DNA of 64,000 nt from Saccharopolyspora shandongensis. Its GTDB lineage: Bacteria; Actinomycetota; Actinomycetes; Mycobacteriales; Pseudonocardiaceae. The notes beneath the pieces were generated by a model, which saw only the letters and a list, made by a program, of their open reading frames with translations, was not told where the DNA came from and ran no database searches. Location: positions 35,648 through 99,647 of the forward strand of contig NZ_FNOK01000036.1 in the NCBI RefSeq assembly GCF_900106995.1. Direction: 5' to 3'. The number at the start of each line of letters is the position of its first letter. The stretch's first letter is position 1. This document shows positions 45,868-54,684 of the stretch, in pieces. Position numbers and translations under genes: made by a program.

Positions 45868-46631
45868 CAGCTGTGAACTCCTAGTTCCTTCGCCTCCGGG
45901 TGGTGCCCCATCGCCTCGGCGAGCCGGCGTTCCGCGGTCACGGCGTTCTCGCCCAACGCGGTGGCCATCGAGCCGCCCGCGGCCAGCGGCACCAGAGACC
46001 ACCACTCGCCGCTGACCGGCTCAGCGGGATCGTCACCCCACACGACCGTCTCGGTCGCGAGCACCCGCGCCCCGGCGAGGTAACCCGTGCTCGCCCCGAG
46101 CCGGTCGGCGCCGATGTCCAGCCGCTGCCGCAGCAACGGCGTCCCCGACCGCACCAGGTGCGTCGTGGTGGTCAGCCGGCCGGGCCGTTCGCCGTACCGG
46201 CCGAGCACCAGCGTCTCCCGGCACCTGGCCCGCGCGCCGTCGCCGAGCTCGATGCGCATCTCGGCCTGGTGATCGGCGCGGGCGCTGATCACCGTGGCTT
46301 CGGGCAGGTAGTCGACCACGCCGTCGGCACCTACCTCGATGTGCACGGTGGACCGGCTGGTCCCGCCGTGCTGCCCGGGCAGGGCGACGGTGGCGGCGGT
46401 GCCGCGCAGCAGGAGCCGGGCGCCCGGCCCGACGCGGACCCGCAGGTCGACCTGGTCGCCGCCGACCGGCGTGGCCGCCGAACCGACCAGGTGCACCACG
46501 GCGGTGCCGTCCGCGCTCGCCGTCACCGCGCGCCGCGGCACCAGCGTCATCGGCGCCTCCGAGCGGAGCTCGCGCACCACGCTGCGCCCGCCGGCGCCGA
46601 GCTCCACGGTCAGCAGCGCACTGGCGCGCAC
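45864..46631 (-). CDS. ureD: Urease accessory protein UreD
   Basis: A 255-residue accessory protein that, with UreF and UreG, loads nickel into urease. Marks: LVPRRAVTASADGTAVVHLVGSAATPVGGDQVDLRVRVGPGARLLLRG, and GARARCRETLVLGRYGERPG in the middle, as in UreD/UreH. GTG start at 46631. It lies after ureG with a 57-base gap that carries a perfect 20-bp palindrome. Confidence 0.9.
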   Translation of the reverse strand: MRASALLTVELGAGGRSVVRELRSEAPMTLVPRRAVTASADGTAVVHLVGSAATPVGGDQVDLRVRVGPGARLLLRGTAATVALPGQHGGTSRSTVHIEVGADGVVDYLPEATVISARADHQAEMRIELGDGARARCRETLVLGRYGERPGRLTTTTHLVRSGTPLLRQRLDIGADRLGASTGYLAGARVLATETVVWGDDPAEPVSGEWWSLVPLAAGGSMATALGENAVTAERRLAEAMGHHPEAKELGVHSW

Positions 46632-46659
46632 GCCGCACCGCCTTCCGCCGGTTCCGGGC

Positions 46660-46679
46660 GCAGTTTCAATTGAAACTGC
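46660..46679. repeat. 20-bp palindrome between ureG and ureD
   Basis: GCAGTTTCAATTGAAACTGC is perfectly self-complementary. Half of it (CAGTTTCAATTGA) reappears at the left edge of dispersed-repeat copy 4 at 55660. It may be a processing site, an operator or a repeat remnant. Confidence 0.55.
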
Positions 46680-46688
46680 CGTCCCATC

Positions 46689-47405
46689 TCAGGCACTGAC
46701 GCCGACCTTGAGCTGCTCGCGGACCCAGCCCGAGACGTCGGGGGCGTTCGGCGTGCGGGTCAGGGACTGGGTGATCACCGGGAGCTCGCCGCGCATCCGG
46801 TGCGCGTCCGAGACCATGACCTCCATGTCGGCGCCGACCAGCTCGGCCAGGTCGATCTTGTTGATCACCAGCAGGTCCGCGGTGGTGACGCCGGGTCCGC
46901 CCTTGCGCGGCACCTTGTCGCCGCCGGCGACGTCCACCACGAAGATCTGCCGGTCGGCCAGCCCGCGGCTGAACACCGCGGTCAGGTTGTCGCCGCCGCT
47001 TTCCACGATGACCAGCTCCAGCCCGGGGTGCCGTTCGGAGAGCCGGTCCACCGCGTCCAGGTTGGCGGTGATGTCGTCGCGGATGGCGGTGTGCGGGCAG
47101 GCACCCGTCTGCACGGCCTCGATCCGGTCGGTGTCCAGCACCCCGGCCCGGCGCAGGAAGTCCGCGTCCTCGGTGGTGTAGATGTCGTTGGTCACGACCG
47201 CGAGGTTGATCTCCTGGCCCAGCGCGCGGCAGAGCGCTGCGGTCAGCGCGGTCTTGCCGCTGCCGACCGGCCCGCCGATGCCGAGCCGGAACGGGCGCCC
47301 GTTCTGCGGTTCGGCGGGGAACGGGTCCGGTTCGGTCGCGGTCGGGTCGAAGTTGACCGGATGCGTGTGACCGTGCCCGTGGCCGTGTCCGTGTTCAGGA
47401 AGCAA
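46689..47405 (-). CDS. ureG: Urease accessory GTPase UreG with His-rich N-terminus
   Basis: A 238-residue GTPase. The P-loop is GGPVGSGKT near residue 45; the metal-site motif is the Cys-Pro-His of TGACPHTAIRDD; base specificity is NKIDLAELVGAD. Residues 4-15 are a histidine-glycine run (HGHGHGHGHTH) expected to bind nickel, which can cover for the missing UreE chaperone. The start is a TTG overlapping the ureF end by 11 bases; no other start keeps the His run. Confidence 0.93.
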   Translation of the reverse strand: MLPEHGHGHGHGHTHPVNFDPTATEPDPFPAEPQNGRPFRLGIGGPVGSGKTALTAALCRALGQEINLAVVTNDIYTTEDADFLRRAGVLDTDRIEAVQTGACPHTAIRDDITANLDAVDRLSERHPGLELVIVESGGDNLTAVFSRGLADRQIFVVDVAGGDKVPRKGGPGVTTADLLVINKIDLAELVGADMEVMVSDAHRMRGELPVITQSLTRTPNAPDVSGWVREQLKVGVSA

Positions 47406-48087
47406 AGAGACGCACCTCTTCCCGGTGATGGCGATCGTGCGCTTCGGCGAGCAGGTCCAGCGCCGGGGCGCCGGGGGCGGGCAGCTCGGCCGGGTCGAGC
47501 CCGGCCACCGCGGCCGCCTCGGCGGCGATCCGGTCGAGGTCGCCGGCCAGTTCGGTGACCACGGCGTTGGCGCCGAACGGGTCCAGCCCGAGCAGTCGGA
47601 CGCCGGCGGAGGACGGTCCGCTGACCGCCAGGTAGCCGGCGGCCAGCGCGGCCTCCAGGGGCCCGGCCCCGGCGATGGCCGCCAGCGCGCCGAGCACGAT
47701 CGGATGGTGTGGCCGCGGGGTCGCGGCCACCAGTTCGGTCAGCACCGGCGACGGCCAGGCGGCCTTGCCGGCGCGGATCATGCCCCGTCCCTGCGCGCGC
47801 GAGGCCTCCCGCTGCGCCGGGGACGGGGTGCGGGCGTCGAGTTCGACGTCCAGCTCCCGCCAGTGTCCACTTCGGACACCGCGGGACGCGGCGTGCGCCG
47901 CGGCGGCGGCGAACACCGCTTGCAGGGCGCCCGCGCCGTGCAAGCGCCCGTACAGGAATTCGCGCAGGTCGCCGATTCCCTTGATCAGCCCCCGCGCGGC
48001 GGCCTCTTCGACGCCGCCGGAGTGCACGTGCCCCCCGCCGGGGAACCGGGAGTCCGCGAGTGCCAGCACCGCAAGACCGGCTCGCAC
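47395..48087 (-). CDS. ureF: Urease accessory protein UreF
   Basis: A 230-residue all-helical protein. It has LADSRFPGGGHVHSGGVEEAAARGLI, the UreF start signature (usually D-x-x-x-P-x-G-x-x-x-H-S-x-G), and VAGLDPAELPAPGAPALDLLAEAHDRH at the end. It bridges UreG and UreD on urease and checks nickel delivery. GTG start. It is separated from ureC by 121 bases containing two hairpins, and overlaps ureG. Confidence 0.9.
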   Translation of the reverse strand: MRAGLAVLALADSRFPGGGHVHSGGVEEAAARGLIKGIGDLREFLYGRLHGAGALQAVFAAAAAHAASRGVRSGHWRELDVELDARTPSPAQREASRAQGRGMIRAGKAAWPSPVLTELVAATPRPHHPIVLGALAAIAGAGPLEAALAAGYLAVSGPSSAGVRLLGLDPFGANAVVTELAGDLDRIAAEAAAVAGLDPAELPAPGAPALDLLAEAHDRHHREEVRLFAS

Positions 48088-48110
48088 CGCTCTCCCCCTT
48101 CGATCTCGCC

Positions 48111-48196
48111 GGGACGAGGGGCCGGGCCCCTCGTCCCGCAGGTGGATGAAGGACGCCGCGAGGCGCCCTCCACCCGGCGAAGGTTTCCGCCGGGTG
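48111..48196 (-). promoter_or_regulatory. Two hairpins in the ureC-ureF gap
   Basis: GGGACGAGGGGC/CCCCTCGTCCC (48111-48137) and CACCCGGCG/CGCCGGGTG (48171-48196) follow ureC. They probably reduce read-through or protect the ureABC message, giving more structural than accessory protein. Inference only. Confidence 0.5.
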
Positions 48197-48208
48197 GCTT
48201 TCGGCCTG

Positions 48209-49936
48209 TCAGAACAGGAAATAGCGCTGCGCCATCGGCACCTCGGCGACCGGGTCCGGCTCGACGCGCTCGCCGTCGATGTCCACCGCGAAGGTGTCCG
48301 GGTCGACCTGGATGTCCGGGGTGGCGTCGTTGTGCAGCATGTCGGCCTTGCCCGCGGATCGCGTGTTCTCGACCGCGACCAGCCGCGAGCTCAGCTGCAG
48401 CTGCTCCGGCAGCTGCGCGTCCAGCGCCACCGGCGCCACGAAGAACACGCTGCTCGCCGCGGCCGCGCGCGGCTGCGCCCCGAAGCTCGGCCGCGCGATG
48501 TAGGGCTGCGGCGTGGGGATCGACGCGTTCGCGTCGCCCATCGCCGCCCACGCGGCGAACCCGCCCTTGAGCACGATGTGCGGGCGGACGCCGAAGAACT
48601 TCGGGTCCCACAGCACCAGGTCGGCCATCTTGCCGACCTCGACGGAGCCGACGTGTTTGGCGATGCCGTGCGCGATGGCCGGGTTGATCGTGTACTTCGC
48701 GACGTAGCGCTGCGCGCGGTTGTTGTCGGCGCGGCCGTCGCCGGGCAGCGAACCGCGGCGGCGCTTCATCACGTGCGCGGTCTGCCAGGTGCGCATGATC
48801 ACCTCGCCGATGCGGCCCATCGCCTGCGCGTCCGAGCTCATCATCGAGATCGCGCCGAGGTCGTGCAGGATGTCCTCGGCCGCGATGGTGGAGGGCCGGA
48901 TGCGGCTCTCCGCGAAGGCCAGGTCCTCGGGCACCGACGGGTTCAGGTGGTGGCAGACCATCACCATGTCGAGGTGCTCGTCGATGGTGTTGACGGTGTG
49001 CGGCCGGGTCGGGTTGGTCGACGAGGGCAGCACGTTGGGCTGCGAGGCGAGCCGGATGATGTCCGGCGCGTGCCCGCCGCCGGCGCCTTCGACGTGGAAC
49101 GCGCTGATCGAACGGCCGTTGATGGCTTCCAGGGTCGACTCGTAGAACCCGGCCTCGTTGAGCGTGTCGGCGTGCAGCGCGACCTGGACGCCGGATTCCT
49201 CGGCCACCCGCAGCGCGCTGTCCAGCACCGCGGGCGTGGCGCCCCAGTCCTCGTGGATCTTGAAGCCGCCCGCGCCGGCGCGCAGCTGCTCCCACAGCGC
49301 CTCGCCGCGCATCGTGCTGCCCTTGCCCAGCAGCAGCACATTGACCGGCATGTAGTCGAGGGCCTGCATGATCCGGCCGAGGTTCCAGGCGCCGGGCGTG
49401 ACCGTGGTGGCCTTGCTGCCCTCCCCGGGTCCGGTGCCGCCGCCGATCAGGGTGGTGAGCCCGGAGGCCAGCGCGGTGTCGATCTCCTGCGGGCAGATGA
49501 AGTGCACGTGGGAGTCGATGCCGCCGGCAGTGAGGATCTTGCCGTTGCCGGCGATGATCTCCGTGGACGGCCCGATGACCAGCGAGTTGTCCACGTCGTT
49601 GTTGGCGCTGGGGTTGCCGGCCTTGCCGATGCCCACGATGCGGCCGTCGCGGATGCCCACGTCGGCCTTGATCACGCCCCAGTGGTCGAGGATGACGGCC
49701 CCGGTGATCACCACGTCAGGCGTGCCCTCGGCGCGGATCGCGGCGGACTGCCCCATCGACTCGCGGATGACCTTGCCGCCGCCGAACACCACTTCGTCGC
49801 CGGAGCCGGTGGGCCCCTGGCTGCGGTCCTCGGTGACCTCGATCAGCAGATCGGTGTCGGCCAACCGGATCCGGTCGCCGGTCGTCGGGCCGAACAGCTC
49901 GACGTACTGGGACCGGTCAATGGACGATGTGCTCAC
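48209..49936 (-). CDS. ureC: Urease alpha subunit
   Basis: A 575-residue catalytic subunit that hydrolyses urea to ammonia and carbamate at a di-nickel centre. Nickel ligands and active-site parts are visible: GGIDSHVHFICPQ, the carbamylated Lys in GGFKIHEDWG, HADTLNE, the flap Cys in MVCHHLNPS, and DAQAMGRIGE. It ends with PMAQRYFLF, the usual C-terminus. The GTG start overlaps ureB by 20 bases. Full length. Confidence 0.97.
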   Translation of the reverse strand: MSTSSIDRSQYVELFGPTTGDRIRLADTDLLIEVTEDRSQGPTGSGDEVVFGGGKVIRESMGQSAAIRAEGTPDVVITGAVILDHWGVIKADVGIRDGRIVGIGKAGNPSANNDVDNSLVIGPSTEIIAGNGKILTAGGIDSHVHFICPQEIDTALASGLTTLIGGGTGPGEGSKATTVTPGAWNLGRIMQALDYMPVNVLLLGKGSTMRGEALWEQLRAGAGGFKIHEDWGATPAVLDSALRVAEESGVQVALHADTLNEAGFYESTLEAINGRSISAFHVEGAGGGHAPDIIRLASQPNVLPSSTNPTRPHTVNTIDEHLDMVMVCHHLNPSVPEDLAFAESRIRPSTIAAEDILHDLGAISMMSSDAQAMGRIGEVIMRTWQTAHVMKRRRGSLPGDGRADNNRAQRYVAKYTINPAIAHGIAKHVGSVEVGKMADLVLWDPKFFGVRPHIVLKGGFAAWAAMGDANASIPTPQPYIARPSFGAQPRAAAASSVFFVAPVALDAQLPEQLQLSSRLVAVENTRSAGKADMLHNDATPDIQVDPDTFAVDIDGERVEPDPVAEVPMAQRYFLF

Positions 49937-50300
49937 CGTGGTGTCCCTCGCCTTTCTCGCCGTAGGTGAACGGGGTGGGTTCGTGGTCGCGGGCGTCGAG
50001 CTCGCCGGCGTACTCCAGCCGGAGGCCGCGCACCAGCCGGCCGCCGCCGACGGGCACCAGGTCGACCTCGCGGTCCATGTTCGGCTCGAAGCGCACGGCG
50101 GTGCCCGACGGCACGTCCAGGCGGTAGCCCCAGGCCTTGGCCCGGTCGAACTCCAGGCCCGGGTTGACCGCGGCGAAGTGGTAGTGGGAGCCGACCTGCA
50201 CGGCGCGGTCGGCCCGGTTGACGACGGTGATCCGGATGCGTTCCCGGCCCGGATTCAGCGGAATCGGGCCGTCGCCGGTGATGATCTCCCCGGGACGCAT
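49917..50300 (-). CDS. ureB: Urease beta subunit
   Basis: A 127-residue structural subunit. It starts MRPGEIITGDGPIPLNPGRERI and has VGSHYHFAAVNPGLEFDRAKAWGYRLDVPSGTAVRFEP, the invariant core of UreB. It packs on UreC to form the trimeric enzyme. GAGGAG lies before the ATG. The C-terminal tail is charged and His-rich (KGEGHHGEHIVH), an extension over the shortest family members. Confidence 0.95.
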   Translation of the reverse strand: MRPGEIITGDGPIPLNPGRERIRITVVNRADRAVQVGSHYHFAAVNPGLEFDRAKAWGYRLDVPSGTAVRFEPNMDREVDLVPVGGGRLVRGLRLEYAGELDARDHEPTPFTYGEKGEGHHGEHIVH

Positions 50301-50351
50301 GAGCTCTCCTCGAGATGTCGATACGGGATTGGGGCTGGCCGGATCGCCGCG

Positions 50352-50654
50352 TCAGGTGATCGGGTCGTGCACCGTGACCAGCTTCGTCCCGTCCGGGAAG
50401 GTGGCCTCCACCTGCACGTCGTGGATCATCTCCGGCACTCCGTCGAGCACCTGGTCGGCGCGCAGCACCTGGCGGCCGCTCTGCATCAGCTCGGCGACGG
50501 TCCGGCCGTCCCGAGCACCCTCCGCGACGTGATCGGTGATCAGCGCCACCGCTTCGGGGTAGTTCAACTTCAATCCGCGGTCCAGCCGCTCGCGCGCGAG
50601 GCGGGCCGCAACGTAGACGAGCAACTTGTCGCGCTCATGAGGAGCAAGGTGCAT
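50352..50654 (-). CDS. ureA: Urease gamma subunit
   Basis: A 100-residue subunit that completes the urease trimer. MHLAPHERDKLLVYVAARLARERLDRGLKLNYPEAVALI and VPEMIHDVQVEATFPDGTKLVTVHDPI are the family start and end. It is the first gene of ureABCFGD-urea channel, transcribed from the AT-rich region at 50.66-50.8 kb. Confidence 0.96.
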   Translation of the reverse strand: MHLAPHERDKLLVYVAARLARERLDRGLKLNYPEAVALITDHVAEGARDGRTVAELMQSGRQVLRADQVLDGVPEMIHDVQVEATFPDGTKLVTVHDPIT

Positions 50655-50929
50655 GAAAGCTATTTAACATACGAGGACCGACAGAGTCCGCCGTATCCAG
50701 CGGGTTTACTCCAGACAATTTACCCATTACAACCTTTTTTTCTACTTTTTGCCCCGCTAACTAAAATTTTTACGTCGTCGACATCGCCGTGTGATCTAGC
50801 TCATTTCGGAGATTTCCCCCACCGATTCCGATTGCTTCCGCCAAGTGGACGGGTGCACTGTGTTCCCGACGCCCCGCCACGTCCTCGGCCCGCGCACGCG
50901 GGCCCGACCACTCAGGAGACGAGGCAGCC
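50655..50929. promoter_or_regulatory. AT-rich divergent promoter region of urease and citA
   Basis: 275 bases between ureA and the divergent citrate synthase gene. Bases about 50715-50775 are unusually AT-rich (CCTTTTTTTCTACTTTTT, then AAAATTTTT), the clearest low-GC patch of the window. It probably holds both promoters and may be a target for a nitrogen or nucleoid regulator. Confidence 0.6.
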
Positions 50930-52057
50930 ATGAGCAAGGCGGACCAGACCGAATTCCGCCCGGGCCTGGAGGGCGTGGTCGCCTTCCAGACCGAGATCGC
51001 CGAACCCGACCGCGACGGCGGCGCGCTGCGCTACCGCGGCGTGGACATCGAAGACCTGGTGGGCACGGTTTCCTACGACGATGTGTGGGCCCTGCTGGTC
51101 GACGGCAGATTCGGCGACGGCCTGCCGCCCGCGGACGACACACCGCTGCCGGTCCGCACCGGCGACGTGCGGGCGGACGTCCAGGCGGCGCTGGCGATGA
51201 CCTCGCCGGCCGCCGGTTTCGCGCCGCTGCTGGACATCGACGACGCGCAGGCCCGCGCGCAGCTGGCGCTCTCCAGCGCACTCGGGTTGTCCTTCGTGGC
51301 TCAGTCCGCGCGCGGAGATCAGCCGCCGGTTCCGCACGCCCGGATCGCGAAAGCGGCCACCGCCACCGAGCAGTTCCTGACCCGGTGGCGCGGCGAACCG
51401 GACCCGAAGCACGTGCAGGCGCTCGACGCGTACTGGGTATCGGCAGCAGAGCACGGGCTGAACGCCTCGACGTTCACCGCCCGCGTGATCGCCTCCACCG
51501 GCGCCGACGTCGGCGCCTGCCTCTCCGGCGCGGTCGGCGCGATGTCCGGGCCGCTGCACGGCGGCGCCCCGGCCCGCGTGCTGCCGATGATCGAGGAGGC
51601 CGAGCGCACCGGCGACGCGCGCCGGGTGGTGACGTCGATCCTGGACCGCGGCGACCGCCTGATGGGCTTCGGCCACCGCGTCTACCGCGCCGAGGACCCG
51701 CGCGCCCGGGTGCTGCGCAACACCTGCGACCAGCTGCGCGCGCCGCGCTTCGAAGTGGCCCGCGAGCTGGAGCAGGCCGCCCTGGCGGTGCTGCGGGAAC
51801 GCCGGCCGGACCGGCAGATCGAGACCAACGTGGAGTTCTGGGCCGCGGTGGTGCTCGACTTCGCGCAGGTCCCGACGGCGATGATGCCGGCGATGTTCAC
51901 CTGCGCCCGGCTCGCGGGCTGGTCGGCGCACGTCCTGGAGCAGAAGCGCACCGGCCGCCTGGTTCGCCCGTCGGCGCAGTACACCGGCCCGGACCCGCGC
52001 TCGCCGCAGGACGTCGCGGGCTGGGGCTCGATCGATCAGCTGACCGCCTCGGTGTAG
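50930..52057 (+). CDS. Citrate synthase 2 (CitA type)
   Basis: A 375-residue citrate synthase-fold enzyme, shorter than the gltA product and lacking the long N-terminal extension. His residues are kept (GPLHGGAP; GFGHRVYRAEDPR) but where GltA has the catalytic Asp in NVDF this protein reads NVEFW, as in the mycobacterial CitA paralogue group. It may thus be a citrate or methylcitrate synthase with altered activity. GGAGACGAGG precedes the ATG. It is divergent from urease. Confidence 0.88.
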   Translation: MSKADQTEFRPGLEGVVAFQTEIAEPDRDGGALRYRGVDIEDLVGTVSYDDVWALLVDGRFGDGLPPADDTPLPVRTGDVRADVQAALAMTSPAAGFAPLLDIDDAQARAQLALSSALGLSFVAQSARGDQPPVPHARIAKAATATEQFLTRWRGEPDPKHVQALDAYWVSAAEHGLNASTFTARVIASTGADVGACLSGAVGAMSGPLHGGAPARVLPMIEEAERTGDARRVVTSILDRGDRLMGFGHRVYRAEDPRARVLRNTCDQLRAPRFEVARELEQAALAVLRERRPDRQIETNVEFWAAVVLDFAQVPTAMMPAMFTCARLAGWSAHVLEQKRTGRLVRPSAQYTGPDPRSPQDVAGWGSIDQLTASV

Positions 52058-52070
52058 CCGCGCCCGCGAA

Positions 52071-52121
52071 GCGAACGGACCGTTCACCTCGGCCACCGGG
52101 GCGAACGGCCCGTTCACCTCG
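52071..52121 (+). repeat. Direct repeat with palindromic GAACGGNCCGTTC
   Basis: Two 21-bp copies 30 bp apart, at 52071-52091 and 52101-52121, differing in one base. Each starts GCGAACGG and contains the palindrome GAACGG-N-CCGTTC. They lie just after citA and may act as its terminator or as an operator for the next gene. Confidence 0.6.
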
Positions 52122-52149
52122 AACCACCTCCCGGCAGCGGTAGCGTGGA

Positions 52150-53073
52150 GTGGTGACGGTCACATCCGGCGACGCGCAACGGCGGTTGCACGTCGAGTAC
52201 GCCGAAGCGCTGGAGGCCGACGCGGAGACCAGCGGCGAGCAGTGCAACGACCTCGTCGAGGCGGCGGACTACTGGCACTTCGCTGGCGAGCACGAGCGCG
52301 AGGAGCGGGCCCTGCGCGTCGCGGCCGAGGTCGACGACGACAGCAACGTGCTCCACGGCCCGGCCGCCTACGCGAAGTTCCTGCTGACCCACGGGCGGCG
52401 CGCGGAGGCCGAGGAGCGCTTCGCGCGGCTGCTCCGGGAGGGCTCGAACTGCGAGTGGGCGTACGTGACCGCGTCGGTGGCGTACCAGCTGGTCGACGAA
52501 CCGCAGGAGGCGTTGCGCTGGCTCAACATCGGCGTCAACCGGTTCGTCCCGAGCCTGGACGCCGAGATCGAGATGGGCGATGCGGGCTCGGAACTGCTGC
52601 GACAGCGCAGCCTCCTGCGCCGCGAGCTGGACCTGCCGTCCGACGGCCTCGACGAACTCCACGACCGGCTGACCGAGCACGGCCGCCAGATCGGAGCGCG
52701 GATCGAGAACATCCGGCGGCACGACGAGGACCCGGCGATCCTCTTCTGGCCGGCGGCGGATTTCGCCGAGATCCAACGACAACGGCCGGACTGGTATCCG
52801 GACACCGAGCACCTGGAGCACCGCCGGGAGGCCGAGCGGGCGCTGCGGCAGCGCCCGGAGGCCGCGGTGGTCGTCGGCTCGTTCGAGGCGCTGGTGGGCT
52901 TCGCGGCGTCGCGCGGCATCGCCCTGGACGAGCAGGCCACCCGCGCGGAGTTCGCCGCGGAGGCCGTCCGCCGCGGCCTGGCCATCGCCTGGCCGCCGGG
53001 CCGCAACGACGCCTGCTGGTGCGGCTCCGCGCGCAAGTACAAGAAGTGCTGCGGCGCCCCGGGCTTCGCCTGA
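52150..53073 (+). CDS. SEC-C zinc-motif protein with TPR-like helices
   Basis: A 307-residue soluble protein. Residues 10-140 are helical with tetratricopeptide-like spacing (EALEADAETSGEQCNDLVEAADYWHFAGE ...). The C-terminus is a SEC-C zinc motif, NDACWCGSARKYKKCC, as at the end of SecA. Such stand-alone SEC-C proteins are widespread and of unknown role; ribosome or translocase binding is suggested for the motif. Two adjacent GTG codons (52150, 52153) could both start it. Between citA and serC. Confidence 0.8.
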   Translation: MVTVTSGDAQRRLHVEYAEALEADAETSGEQCNDLVEAADYWHFAGEHEREERALRVAAEVDDDSNVLHGPAAYAKFLLTHGRRAEAEERFARLLREGSNCEWAYVTASVAYQLVDEPQEALRWLNIGVNRFVPSLDAEIEMGDAGSELLRQRSLLRRELDLPSDGLDELHDRLTEHGRQIGARIENIRRHDEDPAILFWPAADFAEIQRQRPDWYPDTEHLEHRREAERALRQRPEAAVVVGSFEALVGFAASRGIALDEQATRAEFAAEAVRRGLAIAWPPGRNDACWCGSARKYKKCCGAPGFA

Positions 53074-53278
53074 CCAAGATCCGGATGCTGTTGGCCAACG
53101 GCCCACGTCCGCAGTAAGTTGCGGTGCGGCTGTTGGCAGCACCGGGGTCACGACCCCGAAACCCTGCTGCAACACTTGAGCCGAGCCGGCAAAGGCGCCG
53201 GTCATCAGGCCACTGGCGCGCGGGAGGCACTGCCCCGCCACCTGCACAGTCACCACAACAACGCCCGGAGGCGCCGGC

Positions 53279-54418
53279 ATGACGCAGGCCGAAATCGACC
53301 CGACGACCCTGAAGCTGCCCGAGGAATTCAAGCCCGCCGACGGCCGGTTCGGCTGCGGCCCGTCCAAGGTGCGCGACGAGCAGCTCGCGAACCTGGCCGG
53401 CGCGGGCGCCGCGGTGATGGGCACCTCGCACCGGCAGAAGCCGGTGAAGTCCCTGGTCGGACGCATCCGGGAGGGACTGCACGAGCTGTTCTCGCTGCCG
53501 GAGGGCTACGAGGTCGTGCTCGGCGTCGGCGGCACCACCGCGTTCTGGGACGCCGCGACGTTCGGCCTCGTCCGCGAGCGGTCGCTGCACCTCACCTACG
53601 GCGAGTTCTCCTCGAAGTTCGCCAAGGCCGCCAAGACGGCGCCGTTCCTGGGCGACCCGGTGGTGGTCTCCGCCGAGCCGGGCGACGCGCCGGAGCCGGT
53701 GTCGGACCCGTCCGTCGACCTGATCGGCTGGGCGCACAACGAGACCTCCACCGGCGTGATGCTCGCGCCGACCCGCCCGGAGGGCTCGGAGAACGCGCTG
53801 ATCGCGATCGACGCCACCTCGGGCGCGGGCGGGCTGCCGTTCGACGCGGCCGACGTCGACGTCTACTACTTCGCGCCGCAGAAGTGCTTCGCCGCGGACG
53901 GCGGGCTGTGGCTGGCCGCGATGAGCCCGGCGGCGATCGAGCGGATCGGCGAGATCGGCGCGTCCGACCGCTGGGTGCCGGAGTTCCTGTCGCTGCCCAC
54001 CGCGCTGGACAACTCCCGCAAGGACCAGACCTACAACACCCCGGCGGTCGCCACGCTGTTCCTGCTCGCCGACCAGATCGAGTGGATGAACGGCCAGGGC
54101 GGGCTGGACTGGTGCGCGCAGCGGACCCGCGAGTCCTCGCAGCGGCTGTACTCCTGGGCCGAGGCGTCGGAGTACGCCACGCCGTTCGTGGCCGACCCGG
54201 CGAAGCGCTCCCAGGTGGTCGGCACGGTCGACTTCGCCGACTCGATCGACGCCGCCGCGGTGGCGAAGGCGCTGCGCGCCAACGGGATCGTGGACACCGA
54301 GCCGTACCGGAAGCTGGGCCGCAACCAGCTGCGGGTCGGCATGTTCCCGGCGATCGACCCGGACGACGTCACCGCGCTGACGAAGTCCATCGACTGGGTG
54401 GTTTCGGAGCTTTCCTGA
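53279..54418 (+). CDS. serC: Phosphoserine transaminase
   Basis: A 379-residue PLP enzyme that makes 3-phosphoserine in serine synthesis. It begins LPEEFKPADGRFGCGPSKVR, has the PLP Lys in YYFAPQKCFAADGGLWL near residue 204 and the phosphate-binding NTPAV later. The form is that of the actinobacterial (mycobacterial-type) SerC. GGAGGCGCCGGC precedes the ATG. A textbook terminator follows. Confidence 0.95.
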   Translation: MTQAEIDPTTLKLPEEFKPADGRFGCGPSKVRDEQLANLAGAGAAVMGTSHRQKPVKSLVGRIREGLHELFSLPEGYEVVLGVGGTTAFWDAATFGLVRERSLHLTYGEFSSKFAKAAKTAPFLGDPVVVSAEPGDAPEPVSDPSVDLIGWAHNETSTGVMLAPTRPEGSENALIAIDATSGAGGLPFDAADVDVYYFAPQKCFAADGGLWLAAMSPAAIERIGEIGASDRWVPEFLSLPTALDNSRKDQTYNTPAVATLFLLADQIEWMNGQGGLDWCAQRTRESSQRLYSWAEASEYATPFVADPAKRSQVVGTVDFADSIDAAAVAKALRANGIVDTEPYRKLGRNQLRVGMFPAIDPDDVTALTKSIDWVVSELS

Positions 54419-54426
54419 CACGCTGA

Positions 54427-54461
54427 GCCGCCGGGATCCGCACAGATCCCGGCGGCTTTTT
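54427..54461 (+). terminator. Rho-independent terminator of serC
   Basis: GCCGCCGGGATC pairs exactly with GATCCCGGCGGC around CGCACA, and five T follow. It is the only classical T-tailed terminator seen here. Confidence 0.9.
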
Positions 54462-54684
54462 GCTCAAAATCACACCACTAAGTGAACTTTCGGGCACTAG
54501 CGGTGATCTTCCCCGAAAATGAGTGGTTTTACCCGTTCGCTCAGGTGGCGTCTTTCCGGCAAGATCGAAGGCGGAGAGAGCGACCAACAACGAGACGACG
54601 TGCCCGGCGTGCCTCCCGCGTCAAGGCGGCGCGCCGGGTTACGGTCACAGCTTGGTGACATGTAGGTCGGCGGGAGGCTGGCGT

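Noticed and set aside
52071..52121. Start of a CRISPR array
   Set aside because: Only two short copies with a 9-base gap; no further units and no cas genes.
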